NCBI GenBank assembly: GCA_020057185.1
Contig: JAGVGK010000007.1
Location: 1-38,684, forward strand
DNA length: 38,684 nucleotides
From: Minisyncoccota bacterium
GTDB lineage: Bacteria; Patescibacteriota; Minisyncoccia; Phycocordibacterales; JACOZG01
Direction of reading: 5' to 3'
Shown: piece after piece, positions 18,003 to 28,119 of the stretch
How positions within the stretch are numbered: position 1 is the stretch's first letter
Layout: each line of letters starts with the position of its first letter
The notes under the pieces: model-generated
The model's database searches: none
Told to the model about the DNA's origin: nothing
What the model saw: the letters and a program-made list of their open reading frames with translations, nothing else
Program-made: the position numbers and the translations under genes

Positions 18003-21000
18003 TTATCCCGCGCGTGCTTGTAAGAGAACAAGCAATTGTTGGAGTAATTTAAGTAGAAGTTGTTTGAGTTGAAGAATGAGCGCCTGCCGAGCGGCGGGAG
18101 TTAGGGGTGGTTGAAGCGCGGTTTGAGAACTCGCGATTGGTGTGATGGTGACAGTCACCGGCCGAGCGTAGTTGCCAGACCGATCGTAGGCGTAGAGCGT
18201 GTAATAATAAAGTTGACCGCTGATGAGATTGGCATCGGTGAACGAAGGACCAAGACCGTCGTAAGCCACTTGGGCTTGAGAGAGATAACGAGGATTGCCG
18301 GGCGCGGTAATGGTCGGTAAAGGAACAATGCTTCGCAAAATCAGCACCCGAACAAAATCCGAATTGGCGGGATTCTTCCATGTGAGAATAATTCGAGCTT
18401 CAGAACTAGTGGCGATCGTAACACTGGTGGGGAAACTAGGCGGAGTACGATCATGGGAAGTTGAACCCCCACCACCACCCGGTGCCTCTGGTGATTCGGC
18501 GGTTGTGGTGGCTGAAACAAGATTAGAAAGAGGCGAGATACTCCCCGTCGCCAACAAACTCTTGATCGCCACTTGATAAGTCTTACCCGGCGAGAGATCA
18601 ACGAGAGTGTAGGTTTCAGCCGTGCCGGGAAGTGCCGGCGTTGGTTCACCGGAAGCTTGAGCGACCGCGGTTGAATCCCAATTCTCGTCTGTAATTTGAT
18701 CGCGAGAATAACGAAGGTCGTAAGCAGCGACTGCCTCCGATGACCGATTCGTGGAATTATGAGGTGCGGCCCAAGTGAGTGTCGCTGACTTCTCGGCGGT
18801 GGATACAGTCCGCAAGTTGACGATTGATTCAGGTCGGATCGGGGTAGGATCAGGACCGGGAATAATAGGAGTAATTGGTTCAATGGGCGCGGGGCCGAGT
18901 GGCGTATCGTTTGGAATAAATTGAATCGCGTCAATTTTTCCAGAGGTCGTATCGAATCGGATCGTGCCTCGTTGATACTTCCTGATCCACACCTTGCCTT
19001 CTTTATGAGGAGATTCTAAAGGCATTCCTAAAGTAAAATTATAAATTGCATAATCTCTCATTGGCAGTTGATATTCTGCTCTATTAATATAAACATGAGT
19101 TTCATCATTTGCCACTAAATGCAACCACAGCCAGACATCTTCCACAAAATCGCTGTCTGAATCTAGTCTCGGGTCAACTGAAACTACATGAATCAATTCC
19201 TTCCCATGGCTTTTTAATTTGTTAGTCCAATTAAGATAAAATTCGACATTTCCGGAATATCCATCTTTATAAAAATAATTTTCATTCATCATCATATCAA
19301 AAACAGAATATTTCCCTTGCCGATCGATCTCATTTAACAAGACCAACCCTACCTGCGGACCATCCCTGAAATTATTAAGAATGATTCCACTGTTATATCT
19401 CCCTAACCTATCCGGTCTTATTTTTACTTCATTAAGAATCTCAATCATGTGATTTGCCCATATTTTCATCTGTTCTTCCTTTGTTCCAGGAGAAACATAA
19501 TGCAAGGTGTTAGTTGTATTAAAAAATTCCAGGTCCTCTCCCCCGATATCGTCCATAAACAAAGTCGGGGTATTGAAAAGACTTTGCCTCATTAAAGAAT
19601 ACCTTACGGCGTACTCTCGGACCGCCGGCGTATTGAAATTAAAGAAAAATCTTGTTGGCCAGTTATCTTTCCAATAACTTAAAGGATAGACAATGGTCTT
19701 TCCATTTTGATAATCGGCCAGTGAGCTATCTGGTGTGGGATTATTATTACTATCTAAAATGACCTCTCCATTGGCATCTAACATCACCCCGTACTTCAAA
19801 TCGGGTTCATTGGGAAACATTTCTTCATGGATTTTTTCAATATCTATTTTTTGGATCTTGTCTTGAGAGATTAAAGTCGTTCCGGGAGGAAATAGAGCAT
19901 TCAATTCTGAAGGGTTCATCATCACCGCAAACGAAGATAACGCCGTCACTTTGTCTATTTCTGCATGTCCAAGAATAGTCGTAAATGAAATGTAACTATA
20001 AATCTTCAAATCTTTGTAAGGACTTACTCCGATTATAAAATCAACTTTCCCTTTAGGCAGTGGTTCAGCACTGTCATCTTTATAAAATCTAACTTCATAA
20101 AACTTAAGATTTTCTGAAAATTCGTTACCTTCTGGCGGTTCCGGAATGGTAACCAACAAATTATTTGACAAAGCGGAAACATTACCAGCCGCGTCTTGGC
20201 TTTTGATCGCCACATAATAAGTGCCGGGGGCTAAGTTGGAAAGAAGATAAATTTCCACGGTCCCTGGGGCGCGAGGCGTTGGTTCGTCGGTCACTTCTGT
20301 CGCCCGCGACCAACTACTATCGGTGATCGGATCGCGAGCGTAACGAATGTCGTAAGAAGTCACCATGCCCGAGGTTGGATCACTGCTGTCTTCATAAGGC
20401 GCGCGCCAGTTCAAACCCGCTTGACCGTTCGGATAGGTGCCAGTGAGTTTCAGGTCGGTGATGGTTTGGGGTGGGGTGGAGTCGGAGGGTAGTGGGAGTG
20501 GCTCCACTGGCGCTATTTCGGCTGGTATCAGGGGCGCCGGGCATGCCGGCAAACGGAAAACACGATCGGGGGCAGACAAGAGTTCATTGGCGCGAGTGAC
20601 ATCAGTTTGATCGAAAACCTCGTCGCGGTTGACGTCAGTTTTCCAGAGTGGTTGAGTCGCGCCTTCGGTCGTGCCAACCCAACTATTAAGCCGACCGATA
20701 TCTGCCGAAGTGGCAAACCCATTCTGATCCACATCGCCGGGCAAGAAGCCGAGACAGACGGAGGAGTTGGTAGGTTTGTGAGTAACGGTAAATCGTTCGC
20801 CGGGAATAATCCGACGCGATAAAATCACGAAGGGTTTAGCGGGACTGCCACTGATTCTGGAAATCGCAAGATCATCGGGCGAAGTTTGGGTGGTTGCCAC
20901 CGTCACACTGTAATTACTGGCATTATCCCAATCGCTTCCGAGATCAGCGGAAAACGAGAGAGTTGCCGTGCCAATTCTGGTGTTGTTTGCATCCCGCGCG

Positions 21001-21191
21001 TCCACAGCCTTGTCGGGCGGATCGGACGAGAGAAGGGTGGGGGGAGGCGAGAGTGGGGTGGCGACAAGAAATGGAGTAGGCACCACGATCGGAACTAATT
21101 GTTGATTAAGAAAAGTGAATCCAACAATCACCACGAGACCGAGGATAAAAATTAATTGTGGCAGGCGAATTTTATCAGTCATAATTCTCAC
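18003..21191 (-). CDS. Large secreted protein: dockerin-like, fibronectin type III repeats, central glycosidase-like (GHL-type) domain
   Basis: N-terminal TM; GDVDQNGFATSADIGRLNSWVG...TDVNRDEVFDQTDVTRANELL (dockerin-like); repeated TITDLKLT...YDIRYARDPITDSSWS...LAPGTYYVAIKS (FN3); LFMDDIGGEDLEFF in central domain. Confidence 0.75.
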   Translation of the reverse strand: MRIMTDKIRLPQLIFILGLVVIVGFTFLNQQLVPIVVPTPFLVATPLSPPPTLLSSDPPDKAVDARDANNTRIGTATLSFSADLGSDWDNASNYSVTVATTQTSPDDLAISRISGSPAKPFVILSRRIIPGERFTVTHKPTNSSVCLGFLPGDVDQNGFATSADIGRLNSWVGTTEGATQPLWKTDVNRDEVFDQTDVTRANELLSAPDRVFRLPACPAPLIPAEIAPVEPLPLPSDSTPPQTITDLKLTGTYPNGQAGLNWRAPYEDSSDPTSGMVTSYDIRYARDPITDSSWSRATEVTDEPTPRAPGTVEIYLLSNLAPGTYYVAIKSQDAAGNVSALSNNLLVTIPEPPEGNEFSENLKFYEVRFYKDDSAEPLPKGKVDFIIGVSPYKDLKIYSYISFTTILGHAEIDKVTALSSFAVMMNPSELNALFPPGTTLISQDKIQKIDIEKIHEEMFPNEPDLKYGVMLDANGEVILDSNNNPTPDSSLADYQNGKTIVYPLSYWKDNWPTRFFFNFNTPAVREYAVRYSLMRQSLFNTPTLFMDDIGGEDLEFFNTTNTLHYVSPGTKEEQMKIWANHMIEILNEVKIRPDRLGRYNSGIILNNFRDGPQVGLVLLNEIDRQGKYSVFDMMMNENYFYKDGYSGNVEFYLNWTNKLKSHGKELIHVVSVDPRLDSDSDFVEDVWLWLHLVANDETHVYINRAEYQLPMRDYAIYNFTLGMPLESPHKEGKVWIRKYQRGTIRFDTTSGKIDAIQFIPNDTPLGPAPIEPITPIIPGPDPTPIRPESIVNLRTVSTAEKSATLTWAAPHNSTNRSSEAVAAYDLRYSRDQITDENWDSTAVAQASGEPTPALPGTAETYTLVDLSPGKTYQVAIKSLLATGSISPLSNLVSATTTAESPEAPGGGGGSTSHDRTPPSFPTSVTIATSSEARIILTWKNPANSDFVRVLILRSIVPLPTITAPGNPRYLSQAQVAYDGLGPSFTDANLISGQLYYYTLYAYDRSGNYARPVTVTITPIASSQTALQPPLTPAARQALILQLKQLLLKLLQQLLVLLQARAG

Positions 21192-21197
21192 TGATTA

Positions 21198-22988
21198 TTA
21201 TACACCAGAATCAGTTAAGCGACAGTCAATAATCCGCAGACGGAGTTCGGCGCGACCGCGGAAATAAGATTGTTCGAGCGTCGCGACGAGATCAATCGGT
21301 TGGCCAGAAATTAAAACTGAACCAAAATGGACCGGCGTCATAAAAAAACCAATCGCTCGCCGAGAAATCTCGCCGTCAGTGAGTGTCAGCTCTAAATGAG
21401 TCCGATCTTTGCCAAATAATTTCGCCGTGACCGACGGGATATTTCGAAAAAGAAAAATTGGTTTGGGATTCTCAAGACCAAAAGGGCCGAGTCGATCAAG
21501 TAGTCGAGCCGTATCCATCGCCACCGCGGTCAGCGGGAGTTCGGTGTCCCAAATTAATTCTTCTTCAGTCGTCTCGATCCCCAACTCCCGATAAGCTGTC
21601 GTTAATCGTTCCGACAACTCACCCGCTCGACTGGCGACAAGCGAAAAACCGCCCGCATTGATATGACCGCCAAAATTGATGAAAAAATCAGCCCCACCGG
21701 CCGAGCGCATCAACTCGACCACATTAACCGAACCAGTGGCGCGGCAAGAACCTTTGATCTCGCCGTGACCATTCTTGGACCAGAGAAAAACCGGCCGGTG
21801 ATATTTTTCCACCAGACGACTGGCGGCAAGCCCTAAAACGCCAAGCGACCACGATGGATCACCGCAAACCAACACACTGTCCGGCGTATCATTCGCCGCG
21901 ACCAACGCTTCGACCGCGAGAAGCACTGCGTTCACGGATGCTCGTCGAGCGTGATTATTGCCTTCCAAAATGTCGGCCAGTGTCTCGGCCTCGGTCAGAT
22001 CAGTGGTGGTAAGCAAACGATAAGCCTGCGAACCATGCGCCATGCGACTAGCGGAATTTAATCTTGGCCCAATGAGAAAAGCAATATCATCCACCGTAAT
22101 CATCGGTTGATGAAGTTTGAGCGCGCGACAAAGAGCGACTAGCCCGAGTCGAGGTGATTTCCGAAGCACCATCAAACCGAAATGAACCAGCGCGCGATTC
22201 TCACCAGTCAGTGGCACCATATCGGCGACCGTGGCGATGACGACGAGATCAAGCAACCACTTTTCCCAGCCTTCACTGACTGAAGCAACTGAAAAATTTT
22301 CGTCGGCGTCGGAGCCCGCCAGCAGGTGGGTAAAGCCGCGAAAATTCTTCAGTTGCGTAAGTAGCGCCTGTACTAACTTGAACGCCACACCGGCACCACA
22401 CAACATTTTGTATGGATACTGATCATCCAATCTTTTAGGATTAAGAATGGCGAAAGCCGGCGGGAGTATTTCGGGTACCGTGTGATGGTCAGTGACAATA
22501 ACCTCGAGGCCCAGCGAGTTGGCAAGCGTGATCTCGAGCTGATTGCTCACCCCACAATCAACAGTGATGATAAGTGAAGCGCCGGTTTGGGCAAAAGCGG
22601 TAATCGCTTCCGAATTAAGCCCGTAGGCCTCTTCGTGTCGATCGGGAATATAAACTTCGTAATTCGAATAATTAATTTTATTAAAAAAAGAAGCCAACAC
22701 GACGGCGCCAGGAATCCCGTCGGCGTCGTAGTCGCCGAAAATAATAATTTTCTCACCCGCTTCGACCGCCCGTTTAATCCGCTCAACTGCGCGAGCCATA
22801 TCGCGCATCAAGAAGGGATCATGGAGATCGCGTTCGTAATCTGGGGTGAGAAAAGAACGCGCGGATAACTCGTCAACAAAACCGCGCTGATGAAGAAACG
22901 GTCGAAGCAGTTCGGGAAAATTAGCGAGCGCCGTATGGGCGCTCGGGGGTATTGCTTCACGCTTCCGCCAATTTCTCATCGACTTCAT
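21198..22988 (-). CDS. recJ: Single-stranded-DNA-specific exonuclease RecJ
   Basis: [21 protein letters not shown]...[30 protein letters not shown]...[23 protein letters not shown]...[13 protein letters not shown]. Confidence 0.95.
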   Translation of the reverse strand: MKSMRNWRKREAIPPSAHTALANFPELLRPFLHQRGFVDELSARSFLTPDYERDLHDPFLMRDMARAVERIKRAVEAGEKIIIFGDYDADGIPGAVVLASFFNKINYSNYEVYIPDRHEEAYGLNSEAITAFAQTGASLIITVDCGVSNQLEITLANSLGLEVIVTDHHTVPEILPPAFAILNPKRLDDQYPYKMLCGAGVAFKLVQALLTQLKNFRGFTHLLAGSDADENFSVASVSEGWEKWLLDLVVIATVADMVPLTGENRALVHFGLMVLRKSPRLGLVALCRALKLHQPMITVDDIAFLIGPRLNSASRMAHGSQAYRLLTTTDLTEAETLADILEGNNHARRASVNAVLLAVEALVAANDTPDSVLVCGDPSWSLGVLGLAASRLVEKYHRPVFLWSKNGHGEIKGSCRATGSVNVVELMRSAGGADFFINFGGHINAGGFSLVASRAGELSERLTTAYRELGIETTEEELIWDTELPLTAVAMDTARLLDRLGPFGLENPKPIFLFRNIPSVTAKLFGKDRTHLELTLTDGEISRRAIGFFMTPVHFGSVLISGQPIDLVATLEQSYFRGRAELRLRIIDCRLTDSGV

Positions 22989-23020
22989 TATCTGATAATT
23001 TTAGCATATACTTAACAATT

Positions 23021-23392
23021 ATGACTGACTGCATTTTTTGTAAAATAGTAGCCAAAGAAATTCCGGCGGAAATTGTCTATGAGGACGATAACTTCCTCGC
23101 CTTTCTCGACATCAATCCTCGTTCGCCGGGACATTGTCAAGTAATTCCCAAGCAACACTTCCGCTGGGTTTGGAATGTACCAAATGTCGGCGAATATTTT
23201 GAAGTAGCGAAAAAAATTGCCCTCGCGCAACAAAAATCTTTTAACCAAGAAGCAATCTGGTCGAGAATTATGGGTGATGAAATTACTCACGCTCATATTT
23301 GGATATTTCCACACGCCGAAACTATCGGTGATAAAAATGATTTCGCCGGCAACGCTGAAAAAATAAAAAACGCCCTCGCGCACCTTAAGTAG
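23021..23392 (+). CDS. HIT family protein
   Basis: [46 protein letters not shown]...[10 protein letters not shown]; internal ATG at 23021 used. Confidence 0.93.
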   Translation: MTDCIFCKIVAKEIPAEIVYEDDNFLAFLDINPRSPGHCQVIPKQHFRWVWNVPNVGEYFEVAKKIALAQQKSFNQEAIWSRIMGDEITHAHIWIFPHAETIGDKNDFAGNAEKIKNALAHLK

Positions 23393-23406
23393 GCAAACGA
23401 GGGCGT
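23370..23406 (-). terminator. Putative intrinsic terminator for the 23428-24051 gene
   Basis: Minus strand: acgccctcg / cgagggcgt arms followed by TTTTTTATTTTTT; overlaps the 3' end of the HIT gene. Confidence 0.75.
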
Positions 23407-23427
23407 GAATCTGAAAACGCAATGCAT

Positions 23428-24051
23428 CTAAGCAGCTGGTAAGAATAAACAGTAGCTTACTGATGCATGGGGAGACTCCGCCTCGATGCAGAACAAGGCG
23501 TCATCAGGACCATCACAAATAGTGACCTCCCAAGGGATGATGCCACCACCAATAGTAATGCAATGACCGCCTATAGTACCAGCAACCTGACCTGAATCAG
23601 ATTCATCAGTAGCACCATAGAACTGGAGTACTTGGGCATTTGTCATAGGTGTCGCCGGCAAAACAACATTGTCACCGGCAACTACAAGAAAAAGTGTATT
23701 CTCCGCATTGCCAACAGGTATCACCTTAAAACGGTGAACACCACGTTCTTTGGTGGCGAAGTATTCTCTCGCCGAATGCACCAGTTGTGCACAAACCCCG
23801 TCAACACAACCTTCTGTTGGTATTACAGAAGGTTGTCCTACCACCAGTGGTGGTGTATCGGGTAGATGTTGAGCCACCACAGCTTCGAGCATAGCATCCA
23901 TCTGATCAGAAAAGTCCAGACGTGATGTGCTCGCCCGCACGGGGCTTTTTTGTGGATCGTTGGCACGCTGCCCTAGTGCCGGAATCAGATACAACGCTCC
24001 CATCACCAGCACAAACACCGATCCAACCATCCAACTCTTCAAACTTTTCAT
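23428..24051 (-). CDS. Hypothetical secreted protein
   Basis: N-terminal signal-like segment MKSLKSWMVGSVFVLVMGALYLIPALG; no recognised family. Confidence 0.6.
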   Translation of the reverse strand: MKSLKSWMVGSVFVLVMGALYLIPALGQRANDPQKSPVRASTSRLDFSDQMDAMLEAVVAQHLPDTPPLVVGQPSVIPTEGCVDGVCAQLVHSAREYFATKERGVHRFKVIPVGNAENTLFLVVAGDNVVLPATPMTNAQVLQFYGATDESDSGQVAGTIGGHCITIGGGIIPWEVTICDGPDDALFCIEAESPHASVSYCLFLPAA

Positions 24052-24186
24052 AACACATTCTCCAGTTTGTCTCTTGGGTGACGAAAGAACGGTGACACAC
24101 CGATTCTTTATTTCTGCGTTTACATACAGATGTCAAAGAACCAAGTTAACAACTAGTTTCATCCTATCCTCCCCTATCCTTCATTG

Positions 24187-25353
24187 TCAACTTGACAATT
24201 TGGGTAAAAATGGACTGGTTTTTAACGCCTCAAGGCCGGGTAAGGTGCCAGTGGCAAGGAAGTCGAGCATCGCGCCACCACCGGTTGAAACGAAATCAAA
24301 TTGATCGAGAATATTGAGGACGCGAATTGAAGCGACGGTATCTCCTCCGCCAACAATTGACTCGGCATTACTAGCAGAAATAAATTTCGCCACCGCCTCG
24401 GTACTGCCGTGGAAACCATGCTCGAAATTACCAAGCGGACCGTTCCAGAGAATAAATTTCGCTGATCTGATAATTGGTAAAAGTTTTTCAATCGAGATCA
24501 AGCCGACATCGAGAATATTGTCGGTGGCGACTAAAGTGTCGGGAGTCTTAATAAAAATTCGTTCGCCATTCTTGACACGGACATCGGCGGGTAAAATAAT
24601 TTTCGGATGGTAGAGAAAGGGACGAGCCACGGTGGTTTCTTTATCCACTAGCGATTCGCCGAGTTCGTAACCAAGTTCTTTGAAAAAAGCGTGCGCTAAC
24701 GCGCCGTAGATGACAATTTTATCGGCCATCGTGATAAAGCGCTCAATCAACGGGAGTTTCGTCTCGAACTTCGCGCCACCGAGAATGATTAAAAATGGAT
24801 GAGGCGGTGTGAAGGCGCGCCCTAAATTCTCCACCTCTTTAGCAAACCGTAAACCCGCCACAGCCGGCAGATAGCGCGGAAGACCCACAATCGAAGTATG
24901 CGTCCGATGCGAGGAAGCGAAAGCGTCGTTGACATAAAGATCGGCGCTGTCGGCTAAAGCGCGCGCCAGCGCGTCGTCATTTGTTTCCTCGCCGGCCTCA
25001 CGGCGAATATTTTCCAAGAGCAGAACGCCACCTTCGGGTAAATCAGCTAGCATCGATTTTAGCTTCGCCACAATTGGACAAAAACGAACGGGAAAAAGTT
25101 TTTCTAAAAAGTGAGCGACGGGCAGTAAAGTTTCTTCCGGCTTCCGTCCGAGATGGCTGACGATGGCAAGGCGCGCGCCTTGGGCGCGCAGATATTCAAT
25201 CGTCGGCAAACTACTAACGATTCGGAAATCATCAGTGACTACTCCCCGCTCGATAGGCACATTGAGATCGAGTCGCAGAAGCACGCGCCGACCCCGCAAC
25301 TCGGCCGGCGGGAGGTGAGTGAGCAAGCGAAGATTAAGCGGTGAATCAGGCAT
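24187..25353 (-). CDS. pgk: Phosphoglycerate kinase
   Basis: RRVLLRLDLNVPIERGVVTDDFRI...AIVSHLGRKPEE...LLLENIRREAGEE...WNGPLGNFE...VGGGDTVA. Confidence 0.96.
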   Translation of the reverse strand: MPDSPLNLRLLTHLPPAELRGRRVLLRLDLNVPIERGVVTDDFRIVSSLPTIEYLRAQGARLAIVSHLGRKPEETLLPVAHFLEKLFPVRFCPIVAKLKSMLADLPEGGVLLLENIRREAGEETNDDALARALADSADLYVNDAFASSHRTHTSIVGLPRYLPAVAGLRFAKEVENLGRAFTPPHPFLIILGGAKFETKLPLIERFITMADKIVIYGALAHAFFKELGYELGESLVDKETTVARPFLYHPKIILPADVRVKNGERIFIKTPDTLVATDNILDVGLISIEKLLPIIRSAKFILWNGPLGNFEHGFHGSTEAVAKFISASNAESIVGGGDTVASIRVLNILDQFDFVSTGGGAMLDFLATGTLPGLEALKTSPFLPKLSS

Positions 25354-26098
25354 GGTCAACAATTTTTATAATTTCGCGCCAGTGATCGGCGCGCAATGAT
25401 TCATGACCGACCAGGAGACCGTTGGCTTCACCTTCCTTAATGAATGAAACAGCGTTCTTGGGATTAACCGAGCCACCATAAAGAATCGGCAACTCGAGCG
25501 CCATCGTTCGACCGCACCAATGACTCAAAACTTTTCGGATAAAAATTGATTGTTCGAGAAAACCAGCTGGCGTGTCGGCTTGTTTAGCGTCGACGCCAAT
25601 TGCCCAAATTGGTTCGTAGGCAATAATCAATCCTTTCGCCATCGGGCGCGGTAAACGGTAAACCGCTTTCTCCAGTTGCTCGCGCAGATGTTTGAGATAA
25701 TGCCCGTGTTCATCGCGCGCCCGCTCGCCGACGCAAAGAATTACGCGCAAGCCCTGACTTAAGGCAATTTTTATTTTTTGATTAATAATTTCATCAGTTT
25801 CTCCAAGTGCGCGTCGTTCCGAGTGTCCAATAATCGCGTAGGTAACACCAGAATATTTCATCATTGGCGCGGAGATAGAACCGGTGTACGCGCCCCGAAG
25901 TTCGGTGGAAATATCTTGCGCGCCGAGCGCGATCTTTCGTGTCGGTTTTAGTAATGCCAAAAAAACAGCCGGGGGACAAATCACAACATTAGTATGGCGC
26001 AAATTGCCCGCCACTAATTTAGTCGCCGTCACCAACGCCCGCGCCTCACTGGGCGTATCCGGATTCATTTTCCAATTAGCGACAATTAGACGGTGCAT
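25346..26098 (-). CDS. tpiA: Triosephosphate isomerase
   Basis: LIVANWKMNPDTPSEARAL...YAIIGHSERRALGETDEII...IIAYEPIWAIG...LPILYGGSVNPKNA. Confidence 0.96.
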   Translation of the reverse strand: MHRLIVANWKMNPDTPSEARALVTATKLVAGNLRHTNVVICPPAVFLALLKPTRKIALGAQDISTELRGAYTGSISAPMMKYSGVTYAIIGHSERRALGETDEIINQKIKIALSQGLRVILCVGERARDEHGHYLKHLREQLEKAVYRLPRPMAKGLIIAYEPIWAIGVDAKQADTPAGFLEQSIFIRKVLSHWCGRTMALELPILYGGSVNPKNAVSFIKEGEANGLLVGHESLRADHWREIIKIVDHA

Positions 26099-26110
26099 AA
26101 CAATCTACTA

Positions 26111-26135
26111 TATAATAGCAGATATGGGAAAAAAT
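26111..26135 (+). repeat. 25-bp direct repeat, left copy (TATAAT plus ATG region), truncated MGKN gene start
   Basis: tataatagcagatatgggaaaaaat; 24/25 identical to 29490-29514. Confidence 0.9.
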
Positions 26136-26141
26136 GTACTT

Positions 26142-26596
26142 TTATTTCCTATTCAACCAATAATAATTCTTTAATTCTTTGCTAAGATTGTACCCATCGT
26201 AATGAGAAATCATTCCTAGATATGAGCATACCGAAGCTTTTAGACTTTCTTCGGAGATAAGTCTTTTTTGATAATCTGCAAATCTCTGTTTCAGCTTCCT
26301 AAACATTCTTCTTTTTGTCCGTGACCGCAAAATGCGATGATGGGGTAATATCACATAACCTAAGAAATCAACCCCTTGCCTTAATTTCCTAATTTCTACT
26401 TTCTGGGGATGCAATTTTAATTTCAATTTCTGACACAGGAATAATTGGATTGGTGGGAGTAGATTATTTAAATAATTTTTGTCTTCTGCTACAATTATGA
26501 AATCATCGGTATACCGAGCGTAGTTTTTAATTTTTAATTCATGCTTAACAAACTGATCAAACTCATTCATATAAACATTGGCAAAAAGTTGAGAAG

Positions 26597-26615
<19 letters not shown>
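26142..26615 (-). pseudogene. DGR reverse transcriptase, C-terminal part (YTDD motif); out of frame with the N-terminal part
   Basis: MPIGNLTSQLFANVYMNEFDQFVKHELKIKNYARYTDDFIIVAEDK; IGNLTSQ and YxDD typical of DGR RTs. Confidence 0.93.
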
Positions 26616-27215
<600 letters not shown>

Positions 27216-27217
<2 letters not shown>

Positions 27218-27566
27218 GAATGAACTAGACATTCCGATCCTAAAAACATCCTTTGACCTTTATAAAACCTTTCATGAATATCGGAAGGTCGTGCCCAAGA
27301 ACGACCGCTTCACCATCTACGAGCGCAGTGAGAACCTGATCCTTGATGTAGTCGAATTGTTGATTGAAGCGGGGTATGTGGCGAGGAATAATAAAGTAAC
27401 CATACTTGAACATGCGAGCGTAAAACTTAACACCCTGCGTCTCTTAATCCGCCTGATGAAAGAGAGTTCCACTTTTGATACCAAAAAGTATGTGACCCTG
27501 CAAACGATTATCGACGAAATCGGTCGACAACTTGGTGGTTGGATTCGCTCGAGTGGTCTCAAGTAA
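27216..27566 (+). CDS. avd: DGR accessory variability determinant (Avd-like four-helix bundle protein)
   Basis: LPILKxSxDLYKxxHEYRK-like N-terminus, ASVKLNTLRLLIRL and IDEIGRQLGGWIRS C-terminus typical of Avd/four-helix-bundle (S23-like) proteins. Confidence 0.9.
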
Positions 27567-27569
27567 AGG

Positions 27570-27593
27570 AAAAGGCACCCTACGGCACCTTTT
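27570..27593 (-). terminator. Hairpin between avd and TR, terminator-like on the minus strand
   Basis: Minus RNA AAAAGGUGCC GUAG GGUGCCUUUU then CCUUU; 10-bp stem including two G-U pairs. Confidence 0.55.
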
Positions 27594-27610
27594 CTGATGA
27601 CCAGATACTT

Positions 27611-27742
27611 CGAGAGAAAACCGGACACCGAACCGTAGTTCTCGTTCGCGTTAGCGACAGGGTTCGTGTCGAGCTTGACCTTGCTGTCGTCGAAGTTGAA
27701 GTACAGAGCGCGGCCGAAGCGACCGTCCGAATCCGGATTTTT
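27611..27742 (-). repeat. DGR template repeat (TR)
   Basis: 132 bp aligned to 28123-28254 without gaps; 13 mismatches, all at T on plus (A on the minus/template-coding strand). Confidence 0.97.
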
Positions 27743-28007
27743 GCTTTTGTCTGTCCGTTCACTGAAGCTTGAAAGTTATCCTTATTGGCAATAAGGCACA
27801 ATTTCACTTCTGTATTTTATCTGGCGGCATCTCAAAGATATAAAGAGAGATCCCCTTAAACAAAAGCAAGCAGTATCTCCTCATCTCGGCACACTTCTCC
27901 AAACCTTAGTCGAGAGAACTCTGGCCGTTTCTCGCGAAGAGAAAGAGTTCGGCGACGGCAGTCCTTGAACGACCGTGCATTAGCCTAGACTCAAACTAAA
28001 TTGTAGC

Positions 28008-28048
28008 AAAAAAAAATCGCGGTTACCCACACCTGTGGATAACCGCGA
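28008..28048 (-). terminator. Intrinsic terminator / hairpin downstream of the DGR target gene
   Basis: Arms tcgcggttacccaca / tgtggataaccgcga (14/15), 2-nt loop; minus strand followed by T9. Confidence 0.85.
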
Positions 28049-28119
28049 AAAAATTTGCGAAGGCAAGAATCAAAAGGAAACAATCCAAAAGATTCAAGCC
28101 TCCAAGATTCAAGGGATCA

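Noticed and set aside
18003-18100. Leu/Gln-rich C-terminal tail as a defined cell-surface sorting signal
   Set aside because: No recognised sorting motif (e.g. LPxTG or PEP-CTERM); mentioned only as an oddity of the large protein.
27743-28007. Promoter for a TR transcript on the minus strand
   Set aside because: Only weak -10/-35-like matches seen; not strong enough to report without transcript data.
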